Shown here: piece by piece, positions 5,074 through 9,004 of the stretch
Layout of the letters: each line of letters opens with the position of its first letter
Numbering within the stretch: the stretch's first letter is position 1
Assembly: GCA_018826545.1 (NCBI GenBank)
Contig: JAHKAL010000059.1
Span: 1 to 9,004 of the forward strand
Source of the DNA: Patescibacteria group bacterium
Lineage (GTDB): Bacteria > Patescibacteriota > Microgenomatia > UBA8517
Direction of reading: 5' to 3'
DNA: 9,004 nucleotides
Notes under the pieces: generated by a model
Databases searched by the model: none
What the model was told of the DNA's origin: nothing
Seen by the model: the letters and a program-made list of their open reading frames with translations, nothing else
Program-made: the position numbers and the translations under genes

Positions 5074-5206
5074 AAAATAAGGCTGACTTCTCCTGGAAAA
5101 AAACCAGGTGGGTAGGTTGCTCCCAAGTCCAAGGACTTGGCAGACTTTACCTTCCCAATAAGTCGATGATCAGGAAAGTAGAACCTTTATTCCTTTCACA
5201 GGGTCT
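5061..5206 (-). ncRNA. Structured non-coding RNA of about 146 nt, candidate 6S RNA
   Basis: No reading frame explains this stretch. Minus-strand folding by eye gives a 10-bp closing helix (AGACCCTGTG with CGCAGGGTCT), extended by AATAAAGG with CCTTATT. A large bubble follows; its 3' side carries the hairpin CCTGG-T7-CCAGG. The apical arm is GGGAAGGT with ACCTACCC, topped by the strong hairpin CCAAGTC-CTTG-GACTTGG. A closing helix, a central bubble with a hairpin on its 3' strand, and an apical arm is the 6S layout (RNA polymerase holoenzyme inhibitor). The bubble shows TCCTGATCATCGA and TCAGCC, which resemble E. coli 6S CCTGAGCCGAT and ACAGCC. An alternative pairing GACTT with AAGTC would close part of the bubble. 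Strand is set by a TAAAAT -10 six bases before the 5' end and a U-run after the 3' end. Family assignment is tentative. Confidence 0.55.
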
Positions 5207-5212
5207 ACAATT

Positions 5213-5218
5213 ATTTTA
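5213..5218 (-). promoter_or_regulatory. -10 element of the structured RNA
   Basis: TAAAAT on the minus strand ends exactly six bases before the first base of the closing helix (5206), the normal -10 to start distance. No clear -35 is visible. Confidence 0.4.
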
Positions 5219-5265
5219 CACGGTATTTGAAGTAAAGAAAAGTAAAAAATTTATACAATATAGCC

Positions 5266-5907
5266 TTAAGGGATAAAAAGATTTATTAGAAAATTAATAA
5301 CTGGTGAAATAACAAGAGAAATTAAGGATGTTCCTCCAAAGATGGGGAAAATGAAAAAGAGAAGAATGATTGTTCTATATCTTGAAAGAAACATATCAAC
5401 TTCTTTTGCTTGTTCTTCAGGTAAAAGTCCTACGATTATTTTTCCTCCATCTAAAGGATGAACCGGAAGAAGGTTAAATACAGCAAGAGAAATGTTTAAA
5501 ACAACAAATGGGTAGATAAAACTTGAAAAGAAAGAAAGAGGGGAAAATGGAATAAATGCAAACCTTAATACTAAAGATAAAATTCCTGCAAATAAAAGAT
5601 TAACTAAAGGACCTGCAAAAGAAATAAGAGCAGCGTCGCGTCTTGGATCCTTTAAGTTAAAAGGATCATATCTTACTGGTTTTGCCCAACCAAATGGAAT
5701 AACCGGTACTCCTAGAGCTCTTAGAACCACCAAAACCAAAAGAAGTGTAGTTCCAATAGGGTCATAGTGAACTAGAGGATTTAAAGACAGTCTTCCTTGG
5801 ATTCTTGCAGTAGGATCACCAAGTTTATCTGCCATCCAGGCATGAGCAAATTCATGAATGCTTATGGTTATTAAAAATGCCAGTATCCAGACTAAAAATA
5901 AAATCAT
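5266..5907 (-). CDS. Site-2 protease-type membrane metalloprotease (peptidase M50 family)
   Basis: The 213-residue protein is very hydrophobic, with several membrane helices. The zinc site HEFAH (H18, E19, H22) lies in the first helix, and the third-ligand motif NLLPVHPLDGG (N145, D153) lies in a later helix; both are diagnostic of intramembrane M50 (S2P-like) proteases. A conserved SFAGPLVNLLFAG segment is at about 96-108. There is no PDZ or CBS domain, so it is the small minimal type seen widely in bacteria rather than full RseP. Substrate is unknown; regulated cleavage of membrane-anchored factors or signal-peptide remnants is typical. The ATG at 5907 has no Shine-Dalgarno sequence. A TATACT at 5936-5931 may drive it, back to back with the rpmB promoter. 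The structured RNA lies 59 bases downstream. Confidence 0.92.
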   Translation of the reverse strand: MILFLVWILAFLITISIHEFAHAWMADKLGDPTARIQGRLSLNPLVHYDPIGTTLLLVLVVLRALGVPVIPFGWAKPVRYDPFNLKDPRRDAALISFAGPLVNLLFAGILSLVLRFAFIPFSPLSFFSSFIYPFVVLNISLAVFNLLPVHPLDGGKIIVGLLPEEQAKEVDMFLSRYRTIILLFFIFPIFGGTSLISLVISPVINFLINLFIP

Positions 5908-5909
5908 AA

Positions 5910-5938
5910 TTGTCAGTTAATTCATTAAATAGTATAAT
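5910..5938 (+). promoter_or_regulatory. Sigma-70-type promoter of rpmB
   Basis: TTGTCA (5910-5915), a 17-base spacer, then TATAAT (5933-5938): five of six and six of six matches to consensus. The start would be near 5945, leaving a leader of about 33 bases. The -35 begins three bases from the start codon of the divergent protease gene. Confidence 0.75.
5931..5936 (-). promoter_or_regulatory. Possible -10 of the M50 protease gene, overlapping the rpmB -10
   Basis: The octamer AGTATAAT at 5931-5938 reads TATAAT on plus and TATACT on minus. The minus -10 would start transcription near 5924, about 17 bases before the protease ATG. Its -35 (TTTTAA at 17-base spacing) is weak. Confidence 0.45.
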
Positions 5939-5977
5939 CTCTCAAGTTCGATCTTAAAAGTTCTAAATTAAAAAAAT

Positions 5978-6226
5978 ATGTCAATGATTTGTCAAAATTG
6001 CGGAAAGATTAAAGTTATGGGTAGGCGAAAGAGCCACAAACGAGGTGTTGCTGGAAAAAGATGGAAAAAACGTGCTCCAGTTACGCCAAGATTATTTAAT
6101 GTTAATATTCAAATGGCAACTGTTACTGAGAATGGTAAAAAAACCCAAATGAAACTTTGTACCAAATGTATAAAAAGATTTAAAAAAGACGGTAAGATAT
6201 TAACTTCTAAGAAAAAGAAAAATTAG
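5978..6226 (+). CDS. rpmB: 50S ribosomal protein L28
   Basis: The 82-residue basic protein begins MSMICQNCGK and continues with the L28 signature (GRRKSHKRGVAGKRWKKR, then RLFNVNIQMATV). It carries two Cys pairs, CQNC and CTKC, so it is the zinc-binding form. L28 is a large-subunit assembly protein near the L1/E-site region. Two ATGs are possible (5978, 5984). The first puts the first Cys at position 5, as in common relatives, so I prefer it. A near-consensus promoter lies upstream and no Shine-Dalgarno sequence is seen. The Lys-rich tail (KKKKN) overlaps the end of the convergent fmt gene by 20 bases. Confidence 0.93.
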   Translation: MSMICQNCGKIKVMGRRKSHKRGVAGKRWKKRAPVTPRLFNVNIQMATVTENGKKTQMKLCTKCIKRFKKDGKILTSKKKKN

Positions 6227-7154
6227 GATATCCTTTCTTAAATTCTTTCCAGGTTACTTCCAATTTTCCTTCAAGTTGGACAGTTTTTGGAATTAGTTTT
6301 TCCTCTATCAGTTTAGCTTCAATTATCTTTAATCTTTTTTCCTCTTGTTTGTCTGAATCAATATATACATTAGTCCATGCTCCAGGCCAAGGTGAAATTG
6401 CTCTTATGAATCTCTCAATATTTTTAGGAGTTAATTTAAGAGAGAAGCCTTCAATGAATTCTATATTCCAATTTTCTTTTAAGGTTTTGCCATCAATTAC
6501 TGCTTTTAAATATTTTCCTGGAATAAAACCATTTTCTTTTTTAAGAAGAGTTGTATAGGTTGCATCTTTATGGTTTTGGGTTTTTAAGGATATTTTTTCT
6601 TTAACATAGGCTGGGAGTAAATCTATTAGAACTTCAGCTGCCCTTTCAAAAATTCTTGTCCCTAAGACTTTTGAATTATCACTTTCTTGAATTTCTTCTT
6701 TAAACTGAGAAACTATTGGTCCATGATCCATTTTTTCATCAATTTTTATGATAGTTGCTCCAGTTTCTAAATCTCCTGATGCTATGGCTGCCTGAAGAGG
6801 GGAAGCTCCTCTATATTTGGGCAAAAGTGAAGGATGAATATTCAAAATTCCATAAGGAAAATATTTTATAATTTTTTCTGATAATATTTTTCCATATGCA
6901 ACTACAATTCCTAAATCAGCCCTAATATTTTCTTTTAAAAAATCTTCAACTGAATAAAAGACAGGTACTTTTCTTTTAAAAGCCCAAGTATCAACAGCTG
7001 AGTATGTAATAAATTCCTTTCTTCCTACTGGTTTTGGTTTTTGGGTAATTACTGCAACAATTGGAATGTCATGAGGATTTAGCTTAAACTTTTTTTGAAT
7101 CTTATTTAAGATTGGTAAACAAAAGGCGGGTGTTCCAAAAAATACTATTTTCAT
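6207..7154 (-). CDS. fmt: Methionyl-tRNA formyltransferase
   Basis: The 315-residue enzyme formylates the amino group of Met-tRNA(fMet) using 10-formyltetrahydrofolate, for initiation. The N-terminal formyltransferase domain opens KIVFFGTPAF. Catalytic Asn105 and His107 lie in LNIHPSLLPKYRGASPLQ, and Asp143 in KMDHGPI. The C-terminal tRNA-binding domain (about 205-310) includes FIRAISPWPGAW. The usual DKPxGRG loop is replaced by KPKPVGRK. Length is normal. The start ATG overlaps the def stop as ATGA, so the two are translationally coupled: Fmt adds the formyl group that deformylase later removes. The 3' end overlaps rpmB, tail to tail, by 20 bases. Confidence 0.95.
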   Translation of the reverse strand: MKIVFFGTPAFCLPILNKIQKKFKLNPHDIPIVAVITQKPKPVGRKEFITYSAVDTWAFKRKVPVFYSVEDFLKENIRADLGIVVAYGKILSEKIIKYFPYGILNIHPSLLPKYRGASPLQAAIASGDLETGATIIKIDEKMDHGPIVSQFKEEIQESDNSKVLGTRIFERAAEVLIDLLPAYVKEKISLKTQNHKDATYTTLLKKENGFIPGKYLKAVIDGKTLKENWNIEFIEGFSLKLTPKNIERFIRAISPWPGAWTNVYIDSDKQEEKRLKIIEAKLIEEKLIPKTVQLEGKLEVTWKEFKKGYPNFSFS

Positions 7155-7681
7155 ATTAGTTCAATTTCCACCCATTCATCATTTTCCAGTTTATATAGGG
7201 GTTGCTTTTGTTCTAAGAGACGATTAACAAAAACAATACCGTTTAGATGGTCAATTTCGTGTTGAACAATTTGGGCTGATAACCCTTTAAATTCCTCCTC
7301 TTTAAGGGTTCCATTAAGGCCAAGATATTTAATTTTTACTCTTTGGAATCTTTTTAAAGGACCATAGTAGTTGGGAAGGGATAAACAACCTTCCATTATT
7401 TCTTTTTCATCAGATTTTTCTTTTTTTGGTTTCTCTTTTGAAATTTCTAAAATTTCAGGATTTATTATTACTCTTATCTTTCCATTATCATTCATGGCAA
7501 AAATTCTTAAGTTTTCTCCAATTTGTGGGGCTGCAAGACCAACACCTTCTGGCTCTTTTTGAGCTTTTAGAGTTTCTTTTAGGTCTTTTGTAATTGAAAT
7601 AACTTTTTTATCAACTACCTTAACTTTTTTACAGATTTGTGACATTTTTGGGTTCTTGGTACTGAGAATTTTCCGAATCAT
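7151..7681 (-). CDS. def: Peptide deformylase
   Basis: The 176-residue metalloenzyme removes the N-formyl group from nascent proteins. All three motifs are intact: GVGLAAPQIG (46-55), EGCLSLP (97-103, metal ligand Cys99) and QHEIDHLNG (140-148, ligands His141 and His145, catalytic Glu142). A Lys/Glu-rich insertion (KEKPKKEKSDEKE) precedes motif 2. The C-terminus ELI ends at a TGA shared with the fmt start (ATGA). It lies 27 bases after the O-antigen ligase gene but has its own TGCTATAAT promoter, whose predicted start is the A of the ATG, so its mRNA is probably leaderless. Confidence 0.95.
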   Translation of the reverse strand: MIRKILSTKNPKMSQICKKVKVVDKKVISITKDLKETLKAQKEPEGVGLAAPQIGENLRIFAMNDNGKIRVIINPEILEISKEKPKKEKSDEKEIMEGCLSLPNYYGPLKRFQRVKIKYLGLNGTLKEEEFKGLSAQIVQHEIDHLNGIVFVNRLLEQKQPLYKLENDEWVEIELI

Positions 7682-7687
7682 AGGCCA

Positions 7688-7696
7688 ATTATAGCA
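7688..7696 (-). promoter_or_regulatory. Extended -10 promoter of def-fmt
   Basis: The minus strand reads TGCTATAAT, a perfect TGnTATAAT. Six bases (TGGCCT) separate it from the def ATG, which places transcript start on the start codon itself. The -35 region (about CTGAAT) is weak. Confidence 0.6.
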
Positions 7697-7708
7697 TTTT
7701 AGAACAGT

Positions 7709-9004
7709 TTATTCAGTCTGGATGTCTTTAAGTCTTTGAATAATAGATTCATCTTTTGGATCGATATTTTTAAGAATATATTCTAATTGTTCTTTTGCTT
7801 TATCTTTGTCATTCTCTTTAAAATATAGTGTTGCAAGACTCGATCTTGCTTTTTTATAGTTTTCTTTCAAATAAACCGCCTTTTCCAAAGTTTCTATAGC
7901 TTTTCCTGTATCGGTCGAATTTGCATAAATAAGGCCTAAATTAAAATAAAGTTTTGCATCGTTTGGTGAAAGTTCAATTGATTTTTCAAGATAGTCTTTT
8001 GCATATGAGAGGAAGTTTATATCAATTTGCGAAAGCTTTATGTAGGTTGTTACAATTTGTCTTAAGACACTTAAATTATTTGGAGAAAGTCTTTCTGCTG
8101 TTTTTGCTTCTTGGATTGCTGACTCAATAAGTTTTTTGGAGTTTTCTTTATCATCTTTTTCTTTTAAGAGTAGAGAGATATCGGCACTATTTTCTGAAAG
8201 TTCAGACCAGAAAATTGCTTCTTTAGATGAGTATTTGACTGATTTTAAAAGATTTTCTCTTGCATTGGTAAAAATTCCAGTATCATTGAGTCTTTTTGCT
8301 TTTGCAAAGTTTAAATCAGCTAGCCAGTAACGGATTATTGAGTTTAATAAAAATAATGTGACTGCCCCTAACAAAAACATACCTAACTTTTGAGAAGATG
8401 TAATTTTATTATTGTCATCATTTTCTTCCTCCTTTTTAGTTAAAGAGATTGAAATTGCAGGATAAAGGAAGAATTGAAGATTAACAGCTGCTACTGAAAA
8501 ACCAAAGAAATTAGTTATTAGAATACTTAAAAATCCTGAAAGAAGTGCCAAATGAAAAAGTCTGTTTTCGTTATCTTTCTTAATGGATTTAATAAACGTT
8601 AAAATAATAAAGACAATTAAAGAAATGTAGGATAAAAATCCTAGGCTGCCTGTTGTTGCTAGGAAATTTAAGTATTCATTATGTGCCTTGTTATACAAAA
8701 AATCCCATTCTGAAACTAAGTTATGTTCTTTTGGTCGATATTGGTAAAAGGAAAAAGCAAAAGTTTCCACTCCGCTTCCTAAAATTGGATATGACTTCCA
8801 AATATTAATAGCTCCTTGCCAAACAAATTTTCTTATTGTTCCTGATTCTGTTCCACCAGATTCTAATACCGTTCCAGTTTGAATGGGTTGTGTTAGAAAC
8901 TGTTGATCGGAATTGTTTTTATTTAATATTTTAGAAAAATCAGGGGTCCAGGGAGTTTTAACTAAAAGATTAATTATTAAAAAGAGAACATTAATAACAA
9001 TAAA
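7709..9004 (-). CDS. O-antigen ligase/polymerase family membrane protein with C-terminal TPR repeats (5' end beyond the window)
   Basis: The frame is open from the right edge, giving at least 431 residues; a GTG at 8770 is an internal Val codon, not the start. Residues from the edge: a membrane helix (FIVINVLFLIINLLV), an extracytoplasmic loop, then RKFVWQGAINIWKSYPILGS followed by GVETFAFSFYQ. Next comes AHNEYLNFLATTGSLGF, with the His-containing Wzy_C motif typical of WaaL/Wzy-type glycan ligases and polymerases. Three or more membrane helices follow, then a soluble tail with TPR-like helices (for example DAKLYFNLGLIYANSTDTGK and YKKARSSLATLYFKENDKDK). The family transfers or polymerises undecaprenyl-linked glycans at the outer face of the membrane; the fused TPR tail may bind partners. 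The glycan is unknown. Ends TAA-proximal to def by 27 bases. Confidence 0.87.
   Translation of the reverse strand, partial: FIVINVLFLIINLLVKTPWTPDFSKILNKNNSDQQFLTQPIQTGTVLESGGTESGTIRKFVWQGAINIWKSYPILGSGVETFAFSFYQYRPKEHNLVSEWDFLYNKAHNEYLNFLATTGSLGFLSYISLIVFIILTFIKSIKKDNENRLFHLALLSGFLSILITNFFGFSVAAVNLQFFLYPAISISLTKKEEENDDNNKITSSQKLGMFLLGAVTLFLLNSIIRYWLADLNFAKAKRLNDTGIFTNARENLLKSVKYSSKEAIFWSELSENSADISLLLKEKDDKENSKKLIESAIQEAKTAERLSPNNLSVLRQIVTTYIKLSQIDINFLSYAKDYLEKSIELSPNDAKLYFNLGLIYANSTDTGKAIETLEKAVYLKENYKKARSSLATLYFKENDKDKAKEQLEYILKNIDPKDESIIQRLKDIQTE

Noticed and set aside
5061..5206. The structured RNA as RNase P RNA, SRP RNA, tmRNA or a T-box leader
   Set aside because: It lacks the RNase P core blocks, the SRP GGAAGCAGC domain, a tRNA-like end or tag frame, and the T-box sequence; its promoter and terminator signals also fit a separate short RNA.
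8136..8330. Plus-strand open frame of 64 codons
   Set aside because: It is opposite the TPR-like tail of the O-antigen ligase protein and shows no independent start signals or family resemblance.

Overview
The window is AT-rich, compact bacterial DNA with short or overlapping gene boundaries. It has almost no Shine-Dalgarno sequences in front of its genes. TGA ends queA, def and a regulator fragment at the expected C-termini, so it is an ordinary stop codon here. Gene content and protein style (a short coiled-coil protein of a type I recognise from these genomes, a lone LAGLIDADG protein among tRNAs, minimal housekeeping genes, an O-antigen-ligase/TPR fusion) suggest a member of the Candidate Phyla Radiation (Patescibacteria), perhaps Microgenomates. 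That placement is inference; no marker gene here proves it.

Layout. 1-1430 looks like an accessory segment: the C-terminal end of an XRE-type regulator (+), a 71-residue coiled-coil protein (-), a NUDIX hydrolase (+) and a frameshifted, truncated TspO/MBR gene (+). 1459-1929 (-) is tRNA-Thr(GGU), rpmG, tRNA-Trp, a translation-related cluster that in many bacteria runs on into secE-nusG. Here it stops at an orphan Shine-Dalgarno sequence facing the TspO remnant. 1945-1967 is a near-palindromic pair of back-to-back extended -10 elements driving that cluster to the left and a CapA-like metallophosphatase to the right. capA meets queA tail to tail with an 11-base overlap.

2901-5206 (-) holds, in transcription order, a structured RNA with 6S-like architecture, tRNA-Thr(UGU), a LAGLIDADG protein, tRNA-Tyr(GUA) and queA. 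queA starts three bases after the tRNA-Tyr, which is a natural substrate class for queuosine. 5266-5907 is a site-2-type membrane metalloprotease, divergent from rpmB across a shared symmetric -10 box. 6207-9004 (-) is an O-antigen ligase/TPR protein (cut by the window end), def and fmt; the last two act together in N-formyl-methionine metabolism.

The main points of interest are the candidate 6S RNA, a tRNA-Thr(UGU) with a paired change of the G18/U55 elbow contact, the tRNA-Tyr/queA junction, two bidirectional promoters, TGnTATAAT promoters with probable leaderless starts, and the TspO pseudogene at a likely rearrangement border. No CRISPR array, transposase or complete novel defence system is visible.
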